Assembly: GCF_008000815.1 (NCBI RefSeq)
Contig: NZ_CP042806.1
Coordinates: 6,138,001 to 6,202,000, forward strand
Direction: 5' to 3'
Origin: Terriglobus albidus
Lineage (GTDB): Bacteria > Acidobacteriota > Terriglobia > Terriglobales > Acidobacteriaceae
DNA length: 64,000 nucleotides
Position 1 is the stretch's first letter; every line of letters starts with the position of its first letter. Below, piece after piece: positions 8,047 to 16,660 of the stretch. The notes beneath the pieces were generated by a model. That model had not been told where the DNA came from. It did not search any database and was given only the letters and a program-made list of their open reading frames with translations. Made by a program: the position numbers and the translations under genes.

Positions 8047-9653
8047 TACGCCTTTACACCACAGAGATGGACGTTTACCCCGAGTTCGGCAAACGCCGCG
8101 GCCTTTACTGCGAGCGCATGATCGGCTCCAGCAGCATCGTTCGCATACGCAATGCTGATGTGGTTGGCGCGATGCCGCGCCATGAAGCTGTCACGCGTAA
8201 CGCCGTGCAGTACGGTATTCACAATAGGCCACTGATACGTGGTCTCGCGCCAGCGGCGTTCTGTCTCTTCATTCGGCAGTGCGACAACCGTGCCACGCCC
8301 AAGGTCCACGTGCAGCGCTCCACCCTCGACAAAGACGCGGCTCCACACAATCTCACCGGGCTTGCCGACGCCTTTCAACGACCCTCCACCGAGCGGGAAG
8401 TACATCGCCGGCTGCCGCTCACTTACTGAACCTGCATAGCCGCCGACAAAGTGACTGGCCGGAGCAGCGCCCGAGATCTGCAGCACCCACACGAACTGCT
8501 TTTCCCCATCGACCTCCAGTTCTTCACCCCAACGCACATCATGCAGCGTCGTCGAAGGATCAAGCCCAAGCTTCACCCAGCAGCGATTGGTCACCAGGGC
8601 ATCCACACCCGCACCCTCGTCCACCTCGTTGAAGTGCGGCAGAGCCTTGCCCGCAAAGAGCTCCACACCGTTCTCATCGAAGACCGGAGGACGATCAGGG
8701 TTATTCAACAGGCCTTCCACCAGGTCCGATGCCGGGGTCGTGTCTTTAAGTCCCTGCTGATACTGAATACCGATGGCGTCGCAGCCGAACTCCGCCGCCA
8801 TGCGTACGGCGGCTATATACATCTTCGCCTGCAGGAGGATCTGACGGTCGGTCAGCTCCGTCGCCTCATCCGCACCGGTAACGAAACGAAGACCGCGTGC
8901 GTCCAGCCAGGTACGCACTGCCGCAGCCTCCTCGTCGCTGACCGTGGTCATGCGAGCGGCAAGCGCACTCTGGCTCAACCGCTCTTTGAAGAACCCGCAG
9001 GGATTCAGCAGCTCGTCATCGATGATGGCGTTGTACATCCCCATGCAGCCTTCATCGAAAACACCGAAGATCGCCTTGCGATCGCGCAGCGCAGTAGCCA
9101 CCTCGCGGCCCGCAGCCTTTGCTGACTCCGGAAGCTTGGCGATCTTCAGCGGCTCTACGTGCGACAGGTCATGTGTGACCGTCCCCGTCTCCAGCCACTG
9201 CTTCAGGCCATTCAGAAAGAAAGCATCGTCAAAACCGCGGCTCCACAGTGTCGAAAACTTCACGCCCGCCTTCACCAGCGATCCATTCAGATTCAACAGA
9301 CCCACCAGGCCGGGCCACTGTCCGGACCAGTTGGCGATAGTCAACATCGGGCCTTTATGGAAGCGCATGCCAGGCAGCACATGATGCGTGTACTGCCACG
9401 CTGCAGTAGCGAAGATAAGTGGTACATCCTTCGGTATGGTGGCAAAGACATCCATGCCCATCCGCTGGCTGGAGAGAAAGCCATGCCCTGCTTTTTCATC
9501 CACAGGAAAGGCACGCCGCATCATTACCCCCATGGCCGCGAGCACCGAGGTCAGCTTCTCTTCCAGTTCCTTCTGCGCCGGCCAGCAGGCCTGGTTTGCC
9601 GAAAGCCGCAGATCTCCGCTTGTTACCAGAACAACTTCCTTCACCATCGCCAT
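8046..9653 (-). CDS. L-fucose isomerase-like protein
   Basis: This 535-residue cytoplasmic protein resembles the fucose/arabinose-isomerase fold family. It has an N-terminal alpha/beta region with a nucleotide-fold pattern (VVLVTSGDLRL), a central CDAIGIQYQQGLKDTTPASDL stretch and a C-terminal barrel part with VALPNEETERRWRETTYQWP. Such enzymes interconvert aldoses and ketoses. ATG 9653 was chosen because it forms a TGATG overlap with the preceding stop and has AGGAG just upstream; ATG 9647 is the alternative. It is the middle gene of a coupled three-gene sugar operon. Substrate unknown; annotation by family resemblance. Confidence 0.7.
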   Translation of the reverse strand: MAMVKEVVLVTSGDLRLSANQACWPAQKELEEKLTSVLAAMGVMMRRAFPVDEKAGHGFLSSQRMGMDVFATIPKDVPLIFATAAWQYTHHVLPGMRFHKGPMLTIANWSGQWPGLVGLLNLNGSLVKAGVKFSTLWSRGFDDAFFLNGLKQWLETGTVTHDLSHVEPLKIAKLPESAKAAGREVATALRDRKAIFGVFDEGCMGMYNAIIDDELLNPCGFFKERLSQSALAARMTTVSDEEAAAVRTWLDARGLRFVTGADEATELTDRQILLQAKMYIAAVRMAAEFGCDAIGIQYQQGLKDTTPASDLVEGLLNNPDRPPVFDENGVELFAGKALPHFNEVDEGAGVDALVTNRCWVKLGLDPSTTLHDVRWGEELEVDGEKQFVWVLQISGAAPASHFVGGYAGSVSERQPAMYFPLGGGSLKGVGKPGEIVWSRVFVEGGALHVDLGRGTVVALPNEETERRWRETTYQWPIVNTVLHGVTRDSFMARHRANHISIAYANDAAGADHALAVKAAAFAELGVNVHLCGVKA

Positions 9654-10555
9654 CACTCCTGAACCATCATGGCCGCGCGGTTCTCCGCAAACCACGCCAG
9701 CATCTCCTGCATCTGTTGCCTGCGCTCATCGCTGAGTGCAAAGGGGAACGTCGCCTGTGCCAGGCCGCGTGCTTCTCCGAAGACCTTCAGCCCCCAGGGC
9801 GTCGGCATCCGGTCAAGCTGCTGGATGAACATGCGCAGCCTTCCGTTGAGTGCATCCAGATCCACACCCCTGGTCTCCTCCAGACCGGAGGAGAAGATAG
9901 CTGTGATCAGCTCCGGCAACACGCACGATACGCCAGAGACCACTCCATCGGCCACCTTACCCTTCAGGGCCGGCGTCAGAGCGCCATCGTTGCCGATGAT
10001 GCGGCATGCATCCGGCGCGCGCTTGCTCAGTAGAGAGATCGTATCCAGCGAACCGCTCGAGTCCTTGATACCGATAATGTTGCTGCACTGCTCGATCAGC
10101 GCCAGCGACGCCTCCGGTTGCAGACCGGAGGTAAACTGCGGCAGGTTGTAGAGCAGTATCGGTGTCTCCACGTTCTCGGTCACCTCGCGGCAGAAGGCAG
10201 TCAGGTCTCCCTGGCTATAGGGAAAGAAGTACGGCATTGGCAGCAACAGGGCCTGCGCACCGGCTTCATAAGCGATCTTTCCCAGGCGGATGGCGGCAGA
10301 GCTTCCAGCGGCCCCCACACCAGCAAGGAAGCTCCCTCGGCCCGCGATGGTGCCGGCCACGATCTCCATCAGCTCCGAGAACTCCGCTTCGGTCACCAGC
10401 GGAAACTCACCGGTCGCTCCATTGATGGCAAAACCCTTGACGCCTTTGCCCAGAAGAAATTCGATCCAACCCCGAAGCTGCCCTGCGTCAATCTTTCCTG
10501 CTGCATCGCGCGGCGTAAGCACCGCCGCATAGACCCCGGTCACCAGTTTTGCCAT
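9653..10555 (-). CDS. Dihydrodipicolinate synthase / N-acetylneuraminate lyase family aldolase
   Basis: This 300-residue TIM-barrel lyase has the family landmarks GATGEFP near residue 45, the catalytic Tyr in LLYNLP near residue 135, and the Schiff-base Lys in IIGIKDSSG near residue 162. Members cleave or form 2-keto-3-deoxy sugar acids. The context (isomerase-like protein, MFS transporter, FCD regulator, not lysine genes) argues for sugar-acid catabolism rather than DapA. It is the first gene of the operon and follows a perfect palindromic operator 27 bp upstream of its ATG. Confidence 0.88.
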   Translation of the reverse strand: MAKLVTGVYAAVLTPRDAAGKIDAGQLRGWIEFLLGKGVKGFAINGATGEFPLVTEAEFSELMEIVAGTIAGRGSFLAGVGAAGSSAAIRLGKIAYEAGAQALLLPMPYFFPYSQGDLTAFCREVTENVETPILLYNLPQFTSGLQPEASLALIEQCSNIIGIKDSSGSLDTISLLSKRAPDACRIIGNDGALTPALKGKVADGVVSGVSCVLPELITAIFSSGLEETRGVDLDALNGRLRMFIQQLDRMPTPWGLKVFGEARGLAQATFPFALSDERRQQMQEMLAWFAENRAAMMVQE

Positions 10556-10581
10556 GTGGGCATGATAGAGGTAATGTCAAC

Positions 10582-10597
10582 TATTTGTCGACAAATA
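10582..10597. promoter_or_regulatory. GntR/FCD-type operator upstream of the sugar operon
   Basis: TATTTGTCGACAAATA is a perfect 16-bp palindrome with the TTGT...ACAA arms usual for FadR-subfamily regulators. It lies 27 bp before the first gene of the aldolase operon and just downstream of the GntR gene, its likely controller. Confidence 0.65.
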
Positions 10598-10668
10598 AGG
10601 ATTAAGCACAGTCTCTGACCGAAAAGCGCGGCTGGGGCAATGCTATTTCTTCACCCATACCGTACCTC

Positions 10669-10699
10669 TTCAACTTTCAACTTTTAACTTTCAACTTTT
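10669..10699. repeat. Iterated TTCAACTTT(TAAC) tract
   Basis: Three to four iterations of a CTTTCAACTTTTAA-like unit, next to the 3' end of the GntR gene. The same tract is at 6786-6811 and, inverted, at 61066-61100. Confidence 0.7.
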
Positions 10700-10700
10700 C

Positions 10701-11453
10701 TCATCCTCCCAAACTGGCCAGGTGCTGCTCCCTCTCCCAGTGGTCGAATTCTTCCAGCCGTTCCTGTGCGCTCGCCTGGATATGCTGCGACAGCAAACTG
10801 CGCGCCGCCTCCGGCTCGCCGTCAATCACGGCCTGCAGGATCTCTTTGTGGTGACGATGAATCCGCTCCAGTTCTTCCCGGCGATGACCGCTGCGCTGAA
10901 TGCCGAAGATGCGGATCATCAGCCGCGTCTCATTTACCACCTTCAACAGGCGTTCATTAGCAGCCAATCGCAGCAGTAAGGTGTGAAACCCAAGATCACT
11001 CAACGCAAACCGGCGCATCTGCTCTTCGTCCAGCTCTTTCTGACCGGAGGACTTCAGCTCCTTCAGCAGCGCCTGCGTCTCGTCCAACAGCTCTTTCAGG
11101 CGGGCAATGTCGGTCGGACGAACTCCGTTCTGCGCCGCACGGCCCACGGCGAAGACCTCCAGCGCCTCACGCAGCTCGTAGAGCTCCGTAATGCCCTGCC
11201 GCGTCAGCCGCGTGACCACAATACCGCCACCGGGACTCAGCTCCAGCATGCCTTCCGCCAGAAGTTGCCCGGCGGCCTCACGTATCGGAGTACGGCTGCT
11301 ACCAAGTTCCTTGGCCAGAGCAACCTCTGAGATCAGCTCGCCGGCCTTCAACTGACCGTTGCCGATCTTCTTCTGGATAAGCAGGTATGCCTTACGGCGT
11401 ACGGAATCTTTCTTTCCCTTTTGCTGGTGGTGCGTGGTGGACCGTCTCGGCAT
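10701..11453 (-). CDS. GntR-family transcriptional regulator (FadR/FCD subfamily)
   Basis: This 250-residue protein has an N-terminal winged helix (AYLLIQKKIGNGQLKAGELISEVALAKELGSSRTPIREA, about residues 22-60) and an FCD ligand-binding domain (about 90-235) with the DLGFHTLLLRLAANERL and HRHHKEILQAV motifs that hold a metal and a small acid. It probably represses the downstream aldolase/isomerase/MFS operon by binding the palindrome at 10582-10597. The start has no Shine-Dalgarno, but a TAGACT box ends 6 nt before the ATG, pointing to a leaderless mRNA. Confidence 0.92.
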   Translation of the reverse strand: MPRRSTTHHQQKGKKDSVRRKAYLLIQKKIGNGQLKAGELISEVALAKELGSSRTPIREAAGQLLAEGMLELSPGGGIVVTRLTRQGITELYELREALEVFAVGRAAQNGVRPTDIARLKELLDETQALLKELKSSGQKELDEEQMRRFALSDLGFHTLLLRLAANERLLKVVNETRLMIRIFGIQRSGHRREELERIHRHHKEILQAVIDGEPEAARSLLSQHIQASAQERLEEFDHWEREQHLASLGG

Positions 11454-11459
11454 GCAACA

Positions 11460-11465
11460 AGTCTA
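11460..11465 (-). promoter_or_regulatory. -10 box of a probable leaderless promoter (GntR gene)
   Basis: TAGACT is followed by 6 nt and then the ATG, placing the expected transcription start at or next to the start codon. Confidence 0.5.
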
Positions 11466-11485
11466 GGGCGTATCGGCGTATACGG

Positions 11486-11600
11486 ATAGAGCATTTTCCC
11501 TGTAGGTGTAGTGTAGGGATTCCGCATCTATGGGCGTTTTCTGCAACGAAAACGCCGCTGCGCGCCCTTCCGGAATACCCGGCAACAGGGAAACGCTCTA
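11486..11600. mobile_element. MITE-like 115-bp element, copy 1
   Basis: The element is bounded by TA on both sides, with terminal inverted repeats GAGCATTTTCCCTGT and ACAGGGAAACGCTC, and has the inner hairpin GGCGTTTT...AAAACGCC. It is one of seven related copies. No open reading frame. Confidence 0.8.
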
Positions 11601-11632
11601 GCCCATAATCGGGGTGCCGCAGGCGGGTCTTT

Positions 11633-11821
11633 TGTTTGTCATTTCGTAGCGACCAAAGGTCGCGGAGAAATCTGCTTCTCTCCCAGACTCACAACGGAGA
11701 AGCAGATTTCTCCGTTCCCTCCGGTCACTGCGAAATGACAAATAAAGCAATAGGCGAGGCAAATGTCTCCGCCTCGCCCATGCCGCACAATTCAACCATT
11801 CAACGATTCAACCATTCAACC
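11633..11821. repeat. Mosaic intergenic repeats between GntR and the CocE-type gene
   Basis: Two inverted copies of the GTCATTTCGTAGCGA/GGAGAAATCTGCTTCTC unit (11636-11750) are followed by an iterated ATTCAACC/GATTCAAC tract at 11790-11821 that abuts the stop codon of the next minus-strand gene. No gene is visible in 11602-11827. Confidence 0.65.
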
Positions 11822-11827
11822 GCCTCA

Positions 11828-13753
11828 CTACTTCACCACCGGCAATTCCACCGCACTGCCGGCATAGATCCGCTGTGTCGCCTTCACATAGTCCTCAGGC
11901 TTTGCCCAGAAGATGTTCGGAACAAACTTCTGCGGATTGCGGTCGTAGAGCGGAAACCAGCTCGATTGCACCTGCACCATGATGCGGTGACCCGGCAGGA
12001 AGACATGATTTGCCGTCGGAAGCTCCCAGCGGTACTCAAGCGGCTTGTTCGCTTCAATCGGCTTGGCTGTCGCAAAACTCTCGCGATAACGGCCGCGGAA
12101 GATATCCATCGATACCGCGAGCTGATATCCACCCAGCTCCGGTTGATCTGCCATCTCATCGGGATAGACATCGATCAGCTTCACCACCCAGTCCGAATCC
12201 GTCCCTGACGTCGAAGCCAGAAGCTTCACCAGCGGCTGACCGCTGATCTTCAACGGCGCGGTTAGCGGCTGGCTGAGATAGCTCAGAACATCCGGCCTGC
12301 CGGAGGCCTCACGCTGATCGTCCACCAGCCAGTTCACCCAGGTCAGCGGAGGCGTATATCCAATGGGCTGGTTCGGACGCGCACGGAAGGGCACCGGCTT
12401 CGCCGGATCGGAGACGTACTCCTCGAACTCACCGGTCTTATTCGCCGGCGTGTTCCAGGTCGCTGCCAGTCCTTTACCGAGATACAGGTCTTTCTTCTCA
12501 ATCGAGCAGCTTCCTTCACATCCCGCAGGCCAGCTCTTCAACTTGCGCCACTCGTTGGTGCCGGTCTCAAAGGCCGTCACCGGAGCCACGTCCATTGCAG
12601 GAGCGTCGTCTTTCAGATAGTGGTCGAGGAATGGCAGCAGCACCCTCCGCATGAAGTAGGTGCCGGTCGCGCTACCCCAGCGGATCGCGGCCATATTGCT
12701 GGACTCTTCAATCTCCTGCCCATGATGCCAGGGCCCCATCACCAGGAAGAGCTTGCCCTTGTTCGCCGGCTGCGCCGACAGCGCCTTGTACACCGCGATG
12801 CCGCCGTAGATATCTTCCTGGTCCCACAGGCTGTGCACCACCATCATTGGAACCGCCAGCGGCTCCTTGGCCAGCAGCTTGTCGACAGCCTGTTGCTGCC
12901 ACCACTCGTCATACGCCGGATGGGCCAGGATATTCCGCCAGAAGCCGACCTGCTCCGCTCCATGACGCCGGCCCATCTCCCCGGCCGAGCCTGCCTTCAT
13001 CCAGAAGTCGTACTCGTCGAAGGCATCTGACCACCACTTGTAATCGTTGGAGCGCGAGCCTTCCTGCTCATAGATATATGGAAGATTCTGTTGACGGAAG
13101 GCCCCGTTGTGGAACCAGTCATCGCCCATCCATCCGTCGACCATCGGGTTCATCGGCACCGTAACCTTCAACGCCGGATGCGGATGATAGGCCGCCATCA
13201 GGGGCTCGAAGCCGTCGTAACTGATGCCCAAAGTCCCAACACGTCCATTGCACTCTGGAATGTTTTTCACCAGCCAGTCAATCGTGTCGTAGGTATCGGT
13301 CGAATCGTCTACCGGCGTGGGATTCAGCGGCCCATGCACCGGGCGATTCATCACATAGTCGCCCTCGGAGCCATACTTACCGCGAATGTCCTGCACGACG
13401 CGGATATATCCGCCGCCCACGATCGTGTCGACGGCGTTGTCATACCCATATAGAGCCGCGCCCAGATGCGCGCTGGCACGGTTCGCCGTCAGGATGTTGG
13501 CGTTGTACGGCGTGCGCGTCATCAGGATGGGCGCTTTCTTCGCCGTTGTCGCGGACTTCGGCACCAGGATGACCGTATGCAGCTTCACGCCGTCGCGCAT
13601 CGGAATCATCACCTCACGGCGCGCATAGTCGAAGCCCGTCTCGGTCGGCTTCAGCGTTGGCGGAGTCTCACTGGGATACTCGGGATACTTCGGCGTCTCC
13701 TGCGCAGCGCAGGACGCCACCATCGCGGCCAGAACAAGGACGTGCAATTTCAC
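11828..13753 (-). CDS. CocE/NonD-family serine hydrolase, lipoprotein
   Basis: This 641-residue protein starts at GTG 13753, six nt after GGAGG; the longer in-frame ATG extension lacks a ribosome-binding site. A lipobox VASC puts Cys15 at the mature N-terminus, so it is membrane-anchored outside the cytoplasm. The alpha/beta-hydrolase domain shows the nucleophile Ser178 in GTLGISYDG and a His in GPWHHGQ, and the C-terminal part is the jelly-roll typical of S15/CocE proteins. Relatives include X-Pro dipeptidyl-peptidases, alpha-amino-acid ester hydrolases and cocaine esterase. The substrate is probably a peptide or amino ester. Confidence 0.88.
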   Translation of the reverse strand: MKLHVLVLAAMVASCAAQETPKYPEYPSETPPTLKPTETGFDYARREVMIPMRDGVKLHTVILVPKSATTAKKAPILMTRTPYNANILTANRASAHLGAALYGYDNAVDTIVGGGYIRVVQDIRGKYGSEGDYVMNRPVHGPLNPTPVDDSTDTYDTIDWLVKNIPECNGRVGTLGISYDGFEPLMAAYHPHPALKVTVPMNPMVDGWMGDDWFHNGAFRQQNLPYIYEQEGSRSNDYKWWSDAFDEYDFWMKAGSAGEMGRRHGAEQVGFWRNILAHPAYDEWWQQQAVDKLLAKEPLAVPMMVVHSLWDQEDIYGGIAVYKALSAQPANKGKLFLVMGPWHHGQEIEESSNMAAIRWGSATGTYFMRRVLLPFLDHYLKDDAPAMDVAPVTAFETGTNEWRKLKSWPAGCEGSCSIEKKDLYLGKGLAATWNTPANKTGEFEEYVSDPAKPVPFRARPNQPIGYTPPLTWVNWLVDDQREASGRPDVLSYLSQPLTAPLKISGQPLVKLLASTSGTDSDWVVKLIDVYPDEMADQPELGGYQLAVSMDIFRGRYRESFATAKPIEANKPLEYRWELPTANHVFLPGHRIMVQVQSSWFPLYDRNPQKFVPNIFWAKPEDYVKATQRIYAGSAVELPVVK

Positions 13754-13821
13754 GAGGTGCCTCCGATATGTGTCGACTGCAACCACCATATCGCGAGGCA
13801 TCACGAGAGCCTACGAATTTT

Positions 13822-14208
13822 TCAGGGATTGGCGATGACCAACTGCCGCAGCAGGCTCTCCACCAGATCTTCCGTGCCTTCACACACACCCGTTCGCACC
13901 GGACCAGTCTGGAGAATCGTACTGCGCGGCGAGGTAAGCCAATGGAACCTGGCCTTCAGTTCCATCTTCGCCAGCGGACCGGCAGATTCGTCACCGGCAG
14001 CGATCTTCTCGACAGCTTCCAGATGCAGGCGAATGGCGCCGAGATCGGCCTGCGGCCACAAAGCCTTCAGGCGCTCTTCATCCAGCATTGTCTTCGCCGC
14101 GAGATAACGTTTCTCCAGGCAGAGCACGATCACACCGGCGTTGATGAACTCCTCGCGCTCGACCCGGGGGACAATGCGGATGACGGCGTAATCAAATGAG
14201 GCGCGCAC
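13822..14208 (-). CDS. DUF3037 protein
   Basis: This 128-residue protein has the signature FDYAVIRIVPRVEREEFINAG near its N-terminus, diagnostic of DUF3037. Start GTG 14208 was chosen because AGGAGG lies six nt upstream. The coding region overlaps the 3' end of the HipA-like kinase gene by 17 nt, so the two are translationally coupled. Function is unknown. In other genomes DUF3037 genes often lie beside HipA-family kinases, which suggests a partner or substrate role. Confidence 0.85.
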   Translation of the reverse strand: MRASFDYAVIRIVPRVEREEFINAGVIVLCLEKRYLAAKTMLDEERLKALWPQADLGAIRLHLEAVEKIAAGDESAGPLAKMELKARFHWLTSPRSTILQTGPVRTGVCEGTEDLVESLLRQLVIANP

Positions 14209-14971
14209 GTGTTGCCTCCTCTTCGAAGCGATCGGCATCTTCAAGCCGCTTCATCAGGAACTCCACATACGCGGCACGCTTGGCCTCGGGCGTCTCTGCG
14301 CCCTCCTCCGGCTCCAGCCACGCATCGGGCGCCAGAGCGAGAATACGCTCAAACTCGCCGCGATTAAGCCGCGCACGCGCCGTCTTCCCGGCAGCTTTTA
14401 CATCGGCCGCCCACGACAACAACACATGATCGCGAATGGCGACGAAAGGGCTCGCTGCTTTCTCCATCATCGACATCCAGTCATGCTGCACATAGAGCGC
14501 CGCTCCATGATCGATGAACCACAGATTGCCGCCCCAGCACAGCAGATTCGGATTTCGCGGTGTGCGGTCGACATTCATCACAAACGCATCGAGCCACACC
14601 GCCATCGACGCAACCTCTGCCGTCGCACAGTCACCAGCCGCTACCTCAAACATCGTCGAGCCGGGCAGATAATCCATACCCAGATTGCGTCCGGTGGAGG
14701 CCTTCAACAGATCACGGATCTCCTCATCGGGATAGTTGCGTCCCAGCGCCGCATCGATCTCGACAAAGACCAGCTCCGGCACACGCAGGCCGACGGTTCG
14801 CGCAATCTCACCAGCAACAATCTCAGCCAGCAGCGCCTTGACGCCTTGCCCGGCTCCACGGAACTTGACGACATACATGCCATCGTCATCGGCCTCCACA
14901 ATTGCAGGCAGACTTCCGCCCTCCCGCAAGGGCACGGCATAGCGGGTCGCGAGCACTTCACGCAACGGCAT
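14192..14971 (-). CDS. HipA-family kinase (short form)
   Basis: This 259-residue protein has a minimal kinase layout: ATP-binding Lys36 in MYVVKFRG, the catalytic loop DAFVMNVDRTPRNPN (residues 128-142) and the metal-binding Asp154 in WFIDHGAAL. It is much shorter than the classical HipA toxin (about 440 residues) and no HipB-type HTH antitoxin is nearby. It starts 2 nt after the stop of a small antitoxin-like gene and overlaps DUF3037, forming a tight three-gene unit. Kinase activity is inferred from motifs; the target is unknown. Confidence 0.82.
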   Translation of the reverse strand: MPLREVLATRYAVPLREGGSLPAIVEADDDGMYVVKFRGAGQGVKALLAEIVAGEIARTVGLRVPELVFVEIDAALGRNYPDEEIRDLLKASTGRNLGMDYLPGSTMFEVAAGDCATAEVASMAVWLDAFVMNVDRTPRNPNLLCWGGNLWFIDHGAALYVQHDWMSMMEKAASPFVAIRDHVLLSWAADVKAAGKTARARLNRGEFERILALAPDAWLEPEEGAETPEAKRAAYVEFLMKRLEDADRFEEEATRARLI

Positions 14972-14973
14972 GT

Positions 14974-15162
14974 CTAGATCGACTTCTCTTTCTCAGGTTG
15001 CGTGAGCGTCTTGATCAACACGCGCAATGTGTTATTGATAGCCGTAGAATCGCGAGAAACCCAGGATACATTCGGTTTCAGGAGCACCAGATTCGTTCCC
15101 AGTGCGCCTCGAACCGCATACTTGCCGCGTATTCCCTTACCGAAATCGTATTCTCGACGCAT
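14974..15162 (-). CDS. Small antitoxin-like protein of the MRREYDF-VRGKY type
   Basis: This 62-residue protein begins MRREYDFGKGIRGKYAVR and ends in an ALRVLI-like helix (NNTLRVLIKTL). The pattern resembles small proteins that occur in many bacteria as orphan or toxin-linked antitoxin-like genes. Start ATG 15162 was taken over a TTG five codons upstream because the conserved part starts there; a TTTAGT box lies six nt upstream. Its stop is 2 nt from the kinase start, so it leads the kinase-DUF3037 operon. An antitoxin role is a guess from size and position. Confidence 0.65.
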   Translation of the reverse strand: MRREYDFGKGIRGKYAVRGALGTNLVLLKPNVSWVSRDSTAINNTLRVLIKTLTQPEKEKSI

Positions 15163-15177
15163 GGTGTAACTAAACAA

Positions 15178-15400
15178 CGCAGCTCGTAAGCTTAGGACGG
15201 TTGGGTTATAGAGCGGGCCTTCAGCCCTTCGTTTGTCACTGCCTAAAACCTGGGGCGTTGCCCCAGGCTGGTATAGAGCGCACCTTTGGTGCTCTAGTTA
15301 TTGCGGCCACTGGCTTTGTCATCCTGAGCAACGCGAAGGACCTGCTTCTCTACCCACACATCCTACCCGGGTGCCGCCTGGGTATTCCCAACGAATTTTG
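15178..15400. repeat. Cluster of short palindromic repeats
   Basis: This gene-free gap contains CCTGGGGCGTTGCCCCAGGCTGGTATAGAGC-type hairpins (about 15240-15300) and a GTCATCCTGAGC...AAGGACCTGCTTCTC unit (15318-15352). Related sequences lie at 48864-48895 and, in frame, inside the glycosylase gene at 17243-17292. Confidence 0.55.
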
Positions 15401-15433
15401 TCCGTTGGGAATACCGAAACACCCGAATCTTCC

Positions 15434-16642
15434 CTACACCTTGCTGAAGAGCTCGTCCCGCGGATCCTCCGGATTCAGCTTCGCGAGCTCGCGCAGGATC
15501 TCCTTCGAGCGCTCATCCTGCACCTTCGGTACCGCAATCTTGACCTCGACGATCTGGTCGCCGCGCGTCCCCTCGTGTGTAGCTGACGGCACACCCTTTT
15601 CCCGCAGCCGCAGCTTCTGCCCTGTCTGCGTGCCCGGCGGAATCTTCAAATGCGCCCGGCCATCGATCGTGGGCACTTCCACCTTCGCCCCCAGCGCGGC
15701 CTCAGTGACGGTGACTGGAACCGTGACAAAGATGTCGTCCGCGACACGCGAGAAGACCGGGTTTTCCCCGACCTTGATGATCAGATACAGATCGCCCGCC
15801 GGCCCGCCATGCAGTCCGGCATTGCCCTTGCCTGCCAGACGGATGCGTTGTCCATCACGCGTGCCGGCCTTGATGCGGAACTCCACAGGCTCGCGCTTCA
15901 GTACAACGCCCTGCCCGTGGCAGGTGACACAATCGTTCTGCACCTTACCGGTTCCACCGCAACGCGGGCACTGCAGATTGAACTTCATACGGCCGCCCAT
16001 CTGCGTTACCTGGCCGCTGCCGTGGCACTCCGGGCAGGTCATGCTGCCACCCGTGGTGGAGCGTCCGTGACACGTCGGGCAGACCTCCTGACGCTGAATC
16101 TCAAGCCGCGTCGTTCCACCACGAATCGCGGTCCAGAAATCGACCGTCACCTGGTACTCGATATCCGTGCCGGGCTGCGGCCCCTCGTCGCGGTCACGGC
16201 CGCCATTGAAGATGCCGCCGAAGATGTCGCGGAAGCTGCCCCAACCGCTCGATTCACTCTCCTGTGGCTGCTGCTGACGCCCACCGCCACCCGTGAAACC
16301 TGAGAAGTCAAAGCCCCCGAAATCGAATGGAACGCCCTGACCACCGGCGCCACGTGCGCCGGCGCCTGCTCCGCCGCGGGCATACGCTTCGGCGGCGGCA
16401 GGATCGATATTGTCGGAGTAGAAGCCAAGTTGGTCATAGACCTTGCGCTTCTTCGCGTCGGAGAGGATATCGTTCGCCTCCGAGATCTCCTTGAACTTCT
16501 CCTCGGCCTTCTTATCCCCGGGATTCACGTCGGGGTGATACTTACGCGCAAGCTTACGGAAGGCCTTGCGAATCTCGTCCGCCGTCGCCGTCTTCTTCAC
16601 GCCAAGTGCGCCGTAGTAATCCTTTTGCTGCGTCGTTGCCAT
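15434..16642 (-). CDS. dnaJ: Chaperone DnaJ (Hsp40)
   Basis: This 402-residue protein has the full DnaJ order: J-domain with HPD (residues 8-75), a Gly/Phe-rich linker (about 85-145), four CxxCxGxG zinc repeats ([32 protein letters not shown], about 190-265) and two C-terminal substrate-binding beta-domains. The first zinc repeat ends GRS rather than GxG, a mild deviation. It stimulates DnaK ATPase and delivers unfolded proteins. It lies 1.3 kb from dnaK on the same strand, separated by a DNA repair gene and a small gene. SD AAGGA precedes ATG 16642. Confidence 0.96.
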   Translation of the reverse strand: MATTQQKDYYGALGVKKTATADEIRKAFRKLARKYHPDVNPGDKKAEEKFKEISEANDILSDAKKRKVYDQLGFYSDNIDPAAAEAYARGGAGAGARGAGGQGVPFDFGGFDFSGFTGGGGRQQQPQESESSGWGSFRDIFGGIFNGGRDRDEGPQPGTDIEYQVTVDFWTAIRGGTTRLEIQRQEVCPTCHGRSTTGGSMTCPECHGSGQVTQMGGRMKFNLQCPRCGGTGKVQNDCVTCHGQGVVLKREPVEFRIKAGTRDGQRIRLAGKGNAGLHGGPAGDLYLIIKVGENPVFSRVADDIFVTVPVTVTEAALGAKVEVPTIDGRAHLKIPPGTQTGQKLRLREKGVPSATHEGTRGDQIVEVKIAVPKVQDERSKEILRELAKLNPEDPRDELFSKV

Positions 16643-16660
16643 AATCCGTTTTCCTTAAAC

